Assembly: GCA_013152275.1 (NCBI GenBank)
Contig: JAADGS010000063.1
Span: forward strand, 1 to 64,000
Source of the DNA: Actinomycetota bacterium
GTDB taxonomy: Bacteria; Actinomycetota; Acidimicrobiia; Spongiisociales; UBA4744
Direction: 5' to 3'
Length of the DNA stretch: 64,000 nucleotides
The notes beneath the pieces are model-generated. The model saw only the letters and a program-made list of their open reading frames with translations. It did no database searches and was not told where the DNA came from. Position 1 is the first letter of the stretch; each line of letters opens with the position of its first letter. Shown one piece after another: positions 26,279-35,004 of the stretch. The translations under genes and the position numbers were made by a program.

Positions 26279-27625
26279 TCAAGACACGAAACGTGCGGGC
26301 GGGGTCCGACCCAGGAGCGACCGGGTCCGCTCCAACCCCCAGGCATCGAGACTCGCCAGTCGGTCACTCGATGCCATCAGCCCACCACAACGTTCCACGT
26401 GTGCCGCCCACTCGACGCGGCGCTCGACCTCGGGTCTCACGATCAGGCAATCGGGGTCGTTCACCCAGAACCGTCCGTGCTGGAACGCTCGAGCTTCACC
26501 GGTGACCGTCGCGGCGAGGATCGACGGCTGGCTGAAATCACCGTCGGAGGGCAGGTATTCGGGCCCCGTATCGGGGCTCACCCGCATCGCGTCGAACAGC
26601 CCGATGCTCGGGAGGATGGGGGCCCCGCAACCCAGCAGGTACCCGTCGCCGATCGACGTGCGGATCATTTCGACGCCGCGCCGATAGGCCGCCAGTGGGG
26701 ATTCGGAACCGTACCGCCCTCCCGGGATGGCTCCCGCATAGATGAAATCGATCTTGAAGTAGTCGATCCCCCAGCCGGCCATCGTGGAGAAGACGTCGTG
26801 GAGATAGGCCAACGCAGCGGGATGTGTGGTGTCGAGCGCATACAGATCGGTACCCCAGTTGTGACCGGCGAAGGCCGGCGCCCCGTCGACGCCCCGCACG
26901 AGCCATTCGGGATGGTCTGCCGCCAGTCGCGACGCGGGGTCTACCAGAAAAGGCGCCACCCAGATCCCCACACGGCGCCCGGCCTCGCGGATGCGACCGG
27001 CCAGCGCCTCGAGGGAGGCGAACCTTCCGGAGAGCGACAGCCAGTCTCCCAGGGCGGCCTGATAGCCGTCATCGATCTGGATGACGTCGATCGGGAGATC
27101 GAGGCGCTCGGCCATCTCGACGTTCTCCCAGATGTCGTCCTCGGTCACCTGGGTGAAATAGTGATACCACGAACACCACACCGTGGGGGCGGGTCGAGGG
27201 GCGGGCAGGGAATGTCGGGCCACGATGTCGTCTGCCCAGGCTGCCAATGCGCCAACGATGTCCTCCCCGTCACGGCGCCACTCGACATCTCCGTCCACAT
27301 CCACCGCAAGCGTGGTCGGACCCGACAACGTCGCACGGATCGACGGCACCTGCTCCACCGGCGAAACGGCCGCGAACACCTGGACGGCGCCCCCATCGCC
27401 CGGATCCACCGCCAGGAGACCCTCGCCTCGGAATCCGGGCCCGTCCGAGACGGACTCGGGTCGGTAGCACAGGACGTGTCGCCGCTCCCCTACGGGATGT
27501 GGACCACGGTCGAGCGCCGGGTAGGTCCCCGACGGACTCCACGACTGCCACCCATGCTCGTAGATCCGGGCGGTATCCGGAGCGATCTCGATCTCCGCGA
27601 TGCGTGTCACTGCCATAGACGTCAT
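26279..27625 (-). CDS. Alpha-galactosidase (GH36)
   Basis: A 448-residue GH36-type glycosidase that releases terminal alpha-linked galactose. The nucleophile is probably Asp293 (YFKIDFIYAG) and the acid/base Asp352 (RVSPDTGPE). The barrel motifs WCSWYHYF and DVIQIDDGYQ are present. It is short for the family, mostly because the N-terminal beta domain is reduced and the C-terminal domain is brief. There is no signal peptide, so it acts on imported oligosaccharide. It overlaps the stop of the upstream permease gene by 4 nt (ATGA); a second ATG three codons in is possible. It is the last gene of the transporter operon. Confidence 0.85.
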   Translation of the reverse strand: MTSMAVTRIAEIEIAPDTARIYEHGWQSWSPSGTYPALDRGPHPVGERRHVLCYRPESVSDGPGFRGEGLLAVDPGDGGAVQVFAAVSPVEQVPSIRATLSGPTTLAVDVDGDVEWRRDGEDIVGALAAWADDIVARHSLPAPRPAPTVWCSWYHYFTQVTEDDIWENVEMAERLDLPIDVIQIDDGYQAALGDWLSLSGRFASLEALAGRIREAGRRVGIWVAPFLVDPASRLAADHPEWLVRGVDGAPAFAGHNWGTDLYALDTTHPAALAYLHDVFSTMAGWGIDYFKIDFIYAGAIPGGRYGSESPLAAYRRGVEMIRTSIGDGYLLGCGAPILPSIGLFDAMRVSPDTGPEYLPSDGDFSQPSILAATVTGEARAFQHGRFWVNDPDCLIVRPEVERRVEWAAHVERCGGLMASSDRLASLDAWGLERTRSLLGRTPPARFVS

Positions 27626-28512
27626 CCCTTCGTCGCACCGAGCGTAAGCCCCCGCACGAATTGGCCCTGGAGGGCGAAGAAGACGATCAGGGTGGGGATC
27701 GCCACCAGGATCGAGGCGGCGGCGATGAGGTTGTTGTCAACGAAGTAGAGCCCCTGGAGGTTGTTCAGTGCCGAGGTCACCGGGCGCTTGGAACCGGTGC
27801 TCATCAGCACGAGTGCCCAGAAGAAATCGTTGTAGATCCACGTGAAGAGCAGAGTCGCCAGCGCCGCCAAAGGCGGCCTGCTGAGAGGCAGAATCACGGA
27901 TCGGTACTGGCGCCACACCGAAGCTCCATCCATGACGGCCGCCTCGCCCAATTCCATGGGGATGGTTTTCATGTAGTTCGACAGCACGAACACGCAGAAC
28001 CCCACCTGAAACGCCACGTGGATGGCGATGATCCCGAAGAAGCTGTCGTACCAGACGCCGGTGTCGCTGAGAAACGACGGCAGTGGAAGCGCGAGGTACA
28101 GCCGGTACAGGGGTGTGATGATCACCTGCTGCGGCAAGAGATTCCCCGCGGTGAAGATCATGAGCAGGGCCAGGTTGAAGCGGAACGTGAACCTGCTCAG
28201 GGCGAAGGCGACCATCGTCGCCAGGAAGAGCGTAAGTATGACAGCCGGCACGGTGATCACGAACGAGTTCCAGAAGAAGTGCGGCAGATCGGCGTTGCGC
28301 CATGCCGTGGTGTAGTTGGCGATGGTCAGAACGCCCGGAAGCGACACGTACCCCCGCTCCGCCGTGTCGGAGTACGGTCGGAGCGACGTGTACAGCGCCC
28401 AGACCAGCGGGAACAACCAGACCAGCGACGTCACGATCAGGAATGCCTGGAGCACGACACGAGCCGGAGTGACCTTGCGGCGGCTCGTCGGCACGGTGTC
28501 GGCCCGGTTCAT
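27622..28512 (-). CDS. Sugar ABC transporter permease (MalG type)
   Basis: A 296-residue inner membrane permease with six transmembrane helices. The EAA loop that docks on the ATPase reads EAAVMDGASVWRQYRSVILP. It starts with ATG at 28512 and overlaps the partner permease gene by 4 nt. With that partner and the binding protein it forms a carbohydrate importer, presumably for galactosides given the linked GH36, GH42, galT and galK genes. Confidence 0.92.
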   Translation of the reverse strand: MNRADTVPTSRRKVTPARVVLQAFLIVTSLVWLFPLVWALYTSLRPYSDTAERGYVSLPGVLTIANYTTAWRNADLPHFFWNSFVITVPAVILTLFLATMVAFALSRFTFRFNLALLMIFTAGNLLPQQVIITPLYRLYLALPLPSFLSDTGVWYDSFFGIIAIHVAFQVGFCVFVLSNYMKTIPMELGEAAVMDGASVWRQYRSVILPLSRPPLAALATLLFTWIYNDFFWALVLMSTGSKRPVTSALNNLQGLYFVDNNLIAAASILVAIPTLIVFFALQGQFVRGLTLGATKG

Positions 28513-29492
28513 TCGGCCGCCTCCCGCCTGAATGTCCAGTACAGAAACGTGAGGATGCCGCTGAGCGAGATCACCAACAGAATCGTCCCGATCGCCGAGC
28601 CGAACCCGATCCGGCTGGCCTCACCGATGATGTTGTTCGTGACCAGCACCGACAACAGTTCGAGACCATTGGTCCCTTTGTTGATGATGTAGACGATGTC
28701 GAATGCCCGAAGGGCCTCGATGGTGGTGATGACGAGGATGACGATGTTGATGGGTTTCAGCACCGGGAACACGACCCGAAAGAAGCTCTGAATCTCGCCT
28801 GCCCCGTCGATGGCGGCTGCCTCCTTGAGTGTCGGATCCACGCTCTTCAGCCCGGCGACATACAGGATCATCACGTACCCGGCCTGCCTCCAGCTCGCCA
28901 CGAGCAAGACGGCCCAAAGATTCAGGCTCGGGTTCCCGAGCCAGTCGATCAGATCGTTCGGCTGTGTCCGACCGATGAGGTTGTTGATGAATCCCTGATC
29001 CGGGGAGAAGATCAACTGGGCGATGAACCCGATGATCGCCAGCGACAGCACCACGGGGAGGTAGAAGGCGCTCTGGTAGATCCGTGACCCGGCCACGTCG
29101 CGGTCCAGCAGAACTGCGAGGAACATTCCGAACGGTGTCGCCAGGATGGCGAAGAAACCGAACCAGATGAGGTTGTGCCGGAGGGCGGGATCGAACGGCG
29201 GGTAGATCGTGAAGATGTTGCGATAGTTCTCGAGCCCGACCGGCTTGATGGCCGCAATGCCTCCGATTCCGTCCCACCGGGTGAACGACAACAGCACCGA
29301 TGCCAGTGTCGGCCCCCACACCAACGCGACGTGGATGATGAGCGGAAACACGATCATCGCCGCCAGCACCCATCGGTCACCGCGTGTCAGCAGCGAGTGG
29401 CGGCGCTTCCGCACAAACACGGAGGTGACGCCTCCGGGCGTGGAGGCGTCACCTTCATGCACAGGCCGGATGGCGTGGGAGTCATCCGCCAT
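28509..29492 (-). CDS. Sugar ABC transporter permease (MalF type)
   Basis: A 327-residue permease with six main transmembrane helices after a polar N-terminal tail of about 35 residues. The EAA loop reads LKEAAAIDGAGEIQSFFRVV. It lacks the large periplasmic P2 loop of E. coli MalF, as is usual in CUT1 systems of Gram-positive bacteria. The start is the ATG at 29492, 9 nt after the binding-protein gene. Confidence 0.92.
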   Translation of the reverse strand: MADDSHAIRPVHEGDASTPGGVTSVFVRKRRHSLLTRGDRWVLAAMIVFPLIIHVALVWGPTLASVLLSFTRWDGIGGIAAIKPVGLENYRNIFTIYPPFDPALRHNLIWFGFFAILATPFGMFLAVLLDRDVAGSRIYQSAFYLPVVLSLAIIGFIAQLIFSPDQGFINNLIGRTQPNDLIDWLGNPSLNLWAVLLVASWRQAGYVMILYVAGLKSVDPTLKEAAAIDGAGEIQSFFRVVFPVLKPINIVILVITTIEALRAFDIVYIINKGTNGLELLSVLVTNNIIGEASRIGFGSAIGTILLVISLSGILTFLYWTFRREAAE

Positions 29493-29501
29493 CGGTAACC
29501 G

Positions 29502-30848
29502 TCAGCTCGCGAAGATCGAGACCTTTTGGGCCTGGATGCTCTTCTGGAGACCTGTAATGTCCTTCGGGTTGTTCAGGAACGACTGCAGTGCCGGGATCAT
29601 CACCGTCGAGGCGAAGTCGGGTCGCGTATCGCGATCCATGAACTGGCTGATGTGTTTGGCACCAGAGATCAGCTCCGCCGCCTTCTTCTGAAGGGCGTTG
29701 TAACCGGTCGTGCTGACGTCCTTCGCTGCCGCAACGTTGTTCGGGTCCGACGCCAGGTACATCAGCTGGGCCTCGGGCGTGCCGAGGTACTCCAGCAACG
29801 CGACCGCCGCGTCCCGATTCGACGGGCTCTTGCTCATCATGAATCCGTCGATCGGCGCCTCGACCGAGTCCGTCCCGTACGTCGGGTTGATCTCCGGGAA
29901 GGCGAAGAAGTCCAGATCCGACCGGTCGGCATCGGGGAACTGCTGGCCGACGAACATGCCGAGCAGATACATGCCCGACTCCTTCTTCACCAGCGACTGG
30001 GCGGCCTCCTGCCAGGTTCGACCCAGAGCGCCGGGCTGCAGGTACTCCAACAGCCCTGCCCACTGCTCGAACACGTCGGTGACTTTCTTGTCTTCCCACG
30101 ATTCCTTGCCGGCCATCAGGCCAATGTGGAAGTCGTATCCGTTGATTCGCATGTCAAGGTAGTCGAACGTACCCATGGCCGGCCATCCGTCCTTGTCGGC
30201 GAAGGCGATCGGAACCAGTCCGTCGCTCTTCATCTGGTCGCCGAGCTTCTTGAGTTCGTCCATCGTCTTGGGGATCTGATACCCCTTCTCGGAGAACACG
30301 CTCTTTCGATAGAAGATTGCCCACGGGTAGTTGTAGAAGGGGACGAAGTACTTCTTTCCATCCAGCCCCGTCGATGCTTGCGCCATGGCGGAGGAGTAGT
30401 TGGAACCGATCTTGGCCCACACATCGTCGATGGGTGACGCCAGCCCCTTTTCGGCGAAGAACTGCATCCGGAAGCCGGCGAACCAGGTGAACAGATCGTC
30501 GGGCTTGCCCTGGAGGTAGCTGTTGATCTGCTCCTGAAAGGTGTTGTGGTCGACGGTGTTGACGTTGACGGTGATGCCCGACGCCTGCTGGAAGGCGTCA
30601 TACACTTTCTGATACGCGTCCTTCGGAACCTGGTCGGAGGCGTTCGATCCGACTGTCACACTTCCGGTGGCCTTCCCGCCTCCGGTGGCAGCCGTCGTCG
30701 ATGTGCCAGATGTGCTCGAGCACGCCGCCAACAACCCTGGAAACGCAGCGAGGCCGGCAGCCCCGGCGATTCCTCTCAGTAGTTGCCGCCGGTTGATCTC
30801 CGGAAGCACCAAACCCGTATCGGCTCGCCAATCGTCTGTCCGACTCAT
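29502..30848 (-). CDS. Extracellular sugar-binding lipoprotein of the ABC transporter
   Basis: A 448-residue solute-binding protein of the CUT1 (family 1) type. The N terminus carries a twin-arginine motif (NRRQLLRGIAG) and a lipobox ending LLAAC at about residue 43, so it is probably exported by Tat and lipid-anchored. The mature part has the SBP_bac_1 pattern (PFYNYPWAIFYRKSVF, then KTMDELKKLGDQ). GAGGAGG lies upstream of ATG 30848. It is the first gene of a four-gene operon with two permeases and alpha-galactosidase. No ATPase gene is present; a shared MsmK/UgpC-type ATPase is presumably encoded elsewhere. Confidence 0.92.
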   Translation of the reverse strand: MSRTDDWRADTGLVLPEINRRQLLRGIAGAAGLAAFPGLLAACSSTSGTSTTAATGGGKATGSVTVGSNASDQVPKDAYQKVYDAFQQASGITVNVNTVDHNTFQEQINSYLQGKPDDLFTWFAGFRMQFFAEKGLASPIDDVWAKIGSNYSSAMAQASTGLDGKKYFVPFYNYPWAIFYRKSVFSEKGYQIPKTMDELKKLGDQMKSDGLVPIAFADKDGWPAMGTFDYLDMRINGYDFHIGLMAGKESWEDKKVTDVFEQWAGLLEYLQPGALGRTWQEAAQSLVKKESGMYLLGMFVGQQFPDADRSDLDFFAFPEINPTYGTDSVEAPIDGFMMSKSPSNRDAAVALLEYLGTPEAQLMYLASDPNNVAAAKDVSTTGYNALQKKAAELISGAKHISQFMDRDTRPDFASTVMIPALQSFLNNPKDITGLQKSIQAQKVSIFAS

Positions 30849-30908
30849 CGCACATCCTCCTCATCGCGCCTGAATCCGATATCACACTTCCACTCAGATC
30901 CGCACACC

Positions 30909-30938
30909 ACGTTAGGTTCGGCACGTCCCGCTCGTCAA
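30909..30938 (-). promoter_or_regulatory. Candidate promoter of the sugar transporter operon
   Basis: On the minus strand TTGACG (30933-30938) is a strong -35 match, with TAACGT 18 nt downstream as a weak -10. The start codon lies about 60 nt further on. The transporter operon and the GH42 operon diverge from this 282-bp region. Confidence 0.4.
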
Positions 30939-31093
30939 GTGGTTCCCGAGGAAGACTTTTCGCGTTCAAGCAACAGAAAGACTATGATGTCTCTTGGTAT
31001 CCGTTGGAAACGTAACCGGCCTGGCTCCACCACACACTTCATACGAATCGGTGGCAACACACACCGTGGCTTGACTAGCCTTGCAGATCATGT

Positions 31094-31115
31094 TGTTCGG
31101 CTATGTTCGATTATG
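31094..31115 (+). promoter_or_regulatory. Candidate DeoR-family operator
   Basis: TGTTCGGCTA at 31094 is followed by TGTTCGATTA at 31104 and then TGG: a direct repeat of TGTTCG with 10-bp spacing, one helical turn. The second copy, tATGTTCGAT, matches one half of the operator consensus known for the DeoR-family regulator GlpR. It overlaps the region just upstream of the GH42 start, and the DeoR-type gene is in the same operon, so autoregulation in response to a galactose metabolite is plausible. Confidence 0.5.
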
Positions 31116-31130
31116 GAAGATGAACGGTAC

Positions 31131-33140
31131 ATGATGCGTATCACCGACCGGCTGACGGGATTGGCGTTCGGCGGAGACTACAACCCCGAACAGTGGCCAC
31201 CCGAGGTGTGGGACGAGGACATCGCGCTCATGATCGAGGCCGCGGTGACGATGGTCACGGTCGGCGTGTTCTCGTGGGCCATGCTCGAGCCGTCACCAGG
31301 CTACGTCGACTTCGGATGGCTCGACGACATCCTCGATCGACTGCACCGCGCCGGGATCGCCGTCGACCTCGCCACCGCCACCGCCTCGCCGCCGCCGTGG
31401 CTCGTCCGAACCCATCCCGAGATCCTCCCGATCACCCGAGATGGTCTCCGCCTGTATCCGGGATCGCGCCAGACCTGGTGCCCCAGCTCTCCCGTGTATC
31501 GGGAAGCTGCCGTCACGTTGGCCGCTCGGATGGCGAAGCGGTACGGCAACCACCCTGGATTGGCGATGTGGCATGTCGGCAACGAATACGGTTGTCACAA
31601 CGCCCACTGCCACTGTCCGGTGAGCACGGTGGCCTTCCGGCGCTGGCTTGCGAAACGATACGGCTCGATCGGCGCCCTCAACGACGCATGGGGTACCACG
31701 TTCTGGAGCCAGCGATACCGTGACTTCGAGGAGATCCACACCCCACGCCTCAGCCCGACGTTCGTGAACCCCACCCAGCAGCTCGACTACGCCCGATTCT
31801 CCTCCGACGAGCTGCTCGAGTGCTTCCGGGCGGAACGAGACGTTCTCCGAGAGATCACGCCCGAGATTCCGATCACGACGAACTTCATGGTCATGCAGTT
31901 CTCCCGAAACCTGGACTACTGGCGATGGGCACCCGAAGTGGACATGGTGAGCAACGACCACTATCTCGATGCCGCCGATCCCGAAGCCCACGTCGAGCTG
32001 TCGTTCTCGGCCGATCTCACCCGCGGGCTGGCAGAGGGAAACCCGTGGCTGCTCATGGAACATTCGACCGGTGCAGTCAACTGGCAGCCGCGCAACACTC
32101 CCAAGATGCCGGGGCAGATGGCCCGAAACAGCATTGCCCACATCGCCCGCGGCTCCGAAGGAGCGATGTTCTTCCAGTGGCGGGCGTCTCGCGCCGGTAC
32201 CGAGAAGTTCCACTCGGCGATGCTGCCTCATGCCGGAACCGACTCGCGGATATGGCGAGAGGTCGTCGAACTGGGCAAACTCGTCGCGAACCTGGCGCCG
32301 ATCGCCCGCACGACGGTCGAGGCGGACGTGGCGATGGTATTCGACTGGAATGCGTGGTGGGCGACCGAGCTCGATTCACATCCCAGCACAGACGTGCGCT
32401 ACCTGGACCGGGCCCATGCCTGGTATCGCGCGCTGTGGCAACACAACATCACGTGTGACATGGTAAAGCCGGGTGAGTCCCTGGAAGGGTACCGGCTCGT
32501 CATCGTCCCTACGCTCTACCTCGCGTCCGAAGCCGCCGCCTCGGAGGTAGGCCGATTCGTGAAGTCGGGGGGAACGGCGGTCATCACCTACTTCAGCGGG
32601 ATCGTCGACGAGTCCGACCACGTTCATCCTGGCGCATACCCGGGGGCGTTTCGCCACCTCCTGGGCATACGGACCGAAGAGTTTGTTCCCCTCCGAGCCG
32701 ACCAGACGATCGACCTCGACATCGGAGGAAAGGCCGACGTCTGGGCGGAGTATGTCCATCTGGAAGGAGCAGAGGCCGTCGCCAGATTCGTGGGCACACC
32801 GCTCGACGGATGGCCGGCCGTCACGAGCCATCGATTCGGCGATGGAACGGCATGGTACGTGGCTACGCGCACCGACTCCTCCACCACCATGGCCCTGGCC
32901 CACCGGATCCTGACGGCATCGGGAATCGACACGGCCGAATACGGCTCCGACGTGGAGGTGGTCACCCGGTCGGGATCCGGTGGTCGGTTCAGATTCATCA
33001 TCAACCACGGCGCCGAGGACACCGCGATCGGCGTGGCAGGGCACGATCTCGTGACCGACCGCGCGGTCAGGCCCGCCGACACGGTCGCTGCAGGCGGCGT
33101 GGCAGTGGTGCACGAGGCGCCGGACGACGGAGACGACTGA
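31131..33140 (+). CDS. Beta-galactosidase (GH42)
   Basis: A 669-residue GH42 enzyme that hydrolyses terminal beta-galactosides. The N-terminal barrel begins with GGDYNPEQWP. The acid/base is Glu152 (WHVGNEYGCH) and the nucleophile Glu310 (LLMEHSTGAVNW). A Cys cluster after the first Glu (CHNAHCHCP) fits the zinc site of this family. Domain B (trimerisation, about 395-600) and the C-terminal domain follow. There is no signal peptide. ATG 31131 was chosen; ATG 31113 and 31134 are also possible. It heads a GH42-deoR-galT-galK operon with 1- to 4-nt junctions. Confidence 0.93.
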   Translation: MMRITDRLTGLAFGGDYNPEQWPPEVWDEDIALMIEAAVTMVTVGVFSWAMLEPSPGYVDFGWLDDILDRLHRAGIAVDLATATASPPPWLVRTHPEILPITRDGLRLYPGSRQTWCPSSPVYREAAVTLAARMAKRYGNHPGLAMWHVGNEYGCHNAHCHCPVSTVAFRRWLAKRYGSIGALNDAWGTTFWSQRYRDFEEIHTPRLSPTFVNPTQQLDYARFSSDELLECFRAERDVLREITPEIPITTNFMVMQFSRNLDYWRWAPEVDMVSNDHYLDAADPEAHVELSFSADLTRGLAEGNPWLLMEHSTGAVNWQPRNTPKMPGQMARNSIAHIARGSEGAMFFQWRASRAGTEKFHSAMLPHAGTDSRIWREVVELGKLVANLAPIARTTVEADVAMVFDWNAWWATELDSHPSTDVRYLDRAHAWYRALWQHNITCDMVKPGESLEGYRLVIVPTLYLASEAAASEVGRFVKSGGTAVITYFSGIVDESDHVHPGAYPGAFRHLLGIRTEEFVPLRADQTIDLDIGGKADVWAEYVHLEGAEAVARFVGTPLDGWPAVTSHRFGDGTAWYVATRTDSSTTMALAHRILTASGIDTAEYGSDVEVVTRSGSGGRFRFIINHGAEDTAIGVAGHDLVTDRAVRPADTVAAGGVAVVHEAPDDGDD

Positions 33141-33937
33141 TGCTCCCACAACAACGACAAGCCTTGATCCTTGAACGTATCCGCGACTCGGGCGCGGTCC
33201 GGGTCTCCGATCTGGCCCGTGAGTTCGACGTATCAGAGATGACGGTGCGACGAGACCTCGATCTCCTCGAGGAACGCGGCCTCCTCGAGAAAGTTCACGG
33301 TGGTGCCACCCTGCTCGACGCCGGTACCGCCTTCGAGCCGTCCTTCGCCTCCAAGGCAACCCGCAACACCGCCGAGAAGCTGCACATCGGGCGGGCGGCC
33401 GCCGCGCTGGTAAGCCCGGGTCAGGCCGTTGCGTTGAGCGCCGGGACAACAACGTTCCAGGTGGCCCGCTTCCTGAGGGACGTCCCGGGCCTCACGGTCG
33501 TCACCAACTCGGTCCAGGTGGCCGAGGAGCTCCACCACAATCGAACAGGCGATCAGACCGTGATCCTCACGGGGGGCGTCCGGACACCGTCGGATGCACT
33601 CGTGGGGCCGTTCACGGTGGCAGCGCTGCGCCACATCCATGTGGACATCGTGTTCCTCGGCGTCCACGGTATGGACCTGGATGCAGGCTTCACGACGCCG
33701 AACATGCTCGAGGCCGAGGCCAATCGGGCGCTCATCCGAGCCGGCCGGCGTCTCGCCGTGGTGGCGGACCATTCGAAGTGGGGAGTCGTCGGGATAGCGA
33801 CCATGGCCGCGATCGAGGATGCCGCCGTGCTCGTCACGGACCGCGGTCTATCCCAGGATGCTCTCGGTCCGTTGCGAGAGCGCATCGACGACGTCATCGT
33901 CACCGACCCGACCACCCTCGCCACCGAGGTGTCATGA
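33140..33937 (+). CDS. DeoR-family transcriptional regulator
   Basis: A 265-residue regulator. The N-terminal DeoR helix-turn-helix covers about residues 5-57, with the signature VSEMTVRRDLDLLEERGLL and KVHGGA. The DeoRC sensor domain follows and has the phosphosugar-binding pattern LSAGTTTFQVARFL, NSVQVAEEL and VLTGGVR-like ILTGGVR. It is translationally coupled to the GH42 gene (TGATG) and to galT (ATGA). By family analogy it represses the operon until a phosphorylated sugar binds, galactose-1-phosphate being a likely but unproven signal. Confidence 0.92.
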   Translation: MLPQQRQALILERIRDSGAVRVSDLAREFDVSEMTVRRDLDLLEERGLLEKVHGGATLLDAGTAFEPSFASKATRNTAEKLHIGRAAAALVSPGQAVALSAGTTTFQVARFLRDVPGLTVVTNSVQVAEELHHNRTGDQTVILTGGVRTPSDALVGPFTVAALRHIHVDIVFLGVHGMDLDAGFTTPNMLEAEANRALIRAGRRLAVVADHSKWGVVGIATMAAIEDAAVLVTDRGLSQDALGPLRERIDDVIVTDPTTLATEVS

Positions 33938-35004
33938 ACCGCACCAAGATCCTTCTCGCAGATGGGCGCGAGTTGTTCTACTACGACGAGGAGTCCGGTG
34001 TCACGCACAGACGTCGCGACCTCAGGGATCTCTCCCCGGTCGAAACGGTATCCGAGTTGCGGTGGGACCCGTTGGCATCGGAATGGATCATCCTGGCGGC
34101 CAACCGCCAGTCTCGGACGTTCCTCCCGCCGGCAGACCGATGCCCACTCGACCCGAGCCGCCCAGGACACCCCACCGAGATCCCCGATTCCTCATACGAT
34201 GTGGCCGTGTTCGAAAACCGGTTCCCCAGCCTCGTCGAACACCCCACATCGCCCGACACCCGATCCGGCGACTTCCCGATCAGGCCGGGGCTGGGCCGCT
34301 GTGAGGTAGTGAGCTTCACAAGTGACCACGAGGGATCCTTCGCCACACTGTCACCCCGGCGGGCCCGGTTGGTCATGGATGTCTGGGCCGATCGCACCAC
34401 CGAGTTGGCAACAATCCCAGGTGTCGAATACGTCTTCGTATTCGAGAATCGCGGTGAGGAGATCGGAGTCACCCTGCACCATCCCCATGGCCAGATCTAC
34501 TCCTACCCCTTCGTGCCACCGGCGATGGTGAAGATGCTCGACTCCGCACGCGTGCACCGGGAGACCATCGGCGGCGACCTCTTCGCCCGGATCATCGAGC
34601 ACGAGCGGAAGGCGCACATTCGGGTTGTCGCCGCGAACGACCACTGGGTGGCATTCGTGCCGTCGGCGGCCCGCTGGCCCATCGAGGTCCATGTGTACCC
34701 GCTCAGGAAAGTACCCGACATCCCATCGCTGGACCCGGACGAACGTTCGGCCTTCGTCGACCTGTACCTCGACCTGCTGCAACGCCTCGACCGCCTCTTC
34801 GACGCGCCCCTCCCCTACATCGCCGCCTGGTATCAGGCCCCACTCCACATCGATCGAGATCTGAGCCACCTCCATCTGCGGGTGTCCTCGATCCGCCGGG
34901 CGGACGACAAGCTCAAGTACCTCGCCGGGTCCGAGACCGCCATGGGTGCGTTCATCAACGACATCCCTCCCGAGGCCACCGCCGAGCGTATCCGGAGCGT
35001 GTGA
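33934..35004 (+). CDS. galT: Galactose-1-phosphate uridylyltransferase
   Basis: A 356-residue Leloir pathway enzyme that exchanges UMP between UDP-glucose and galactose-1-phosphate. The active-site motif HPHGQ is at residues 183-187, with His185 the nucleophile that becomes uridylylated. The second half retains HxHLRV-type segments (SHLHLRVSSI). It overlaps deoR by 4 nt, and its TGA directly abuts the GTG of galK. Confidence 0.94.
   Translation: MNRTKILLADGRELFYYDEESGVTHRRRDLRDLSPVETVSELRWDPLASEWIILAANRQSRTFLPPADRCPLDPSRPGHPTEIPDSSYDVAVFENRFPSLVEHPTSPDTRSGDFPIRPGLGRCEVVSFTSDHEGSFATLSPRRARLVMDVWADRTTELATIPGVEYVFVFENRGEEIGVTLHHPHGQIYSYPFVPPAMVKMLDSARVHRETIGGDLFARIIEHERKAHIRVVAANDHWVAFVPSAARWPIEVHVYPLRKVPDIPSLDPDERSAFVDLYLDLLQRLDRLFDAPLPYIAAWYQAPLHIDRDLSHLHLRVSSIRRADDKLKYLAGSETAMGAFINDIPPEATAERIRSV

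Noticed and set aside
30783-31130. N-terminal extension of the beta-galactosidase to 785 residues
   Set aside because: The extra 116 residues have no homology to GH42, lie in the divergent promoter region and lack a ribosome binding site; the family start GGDYNPEQW follows ATG 31131.
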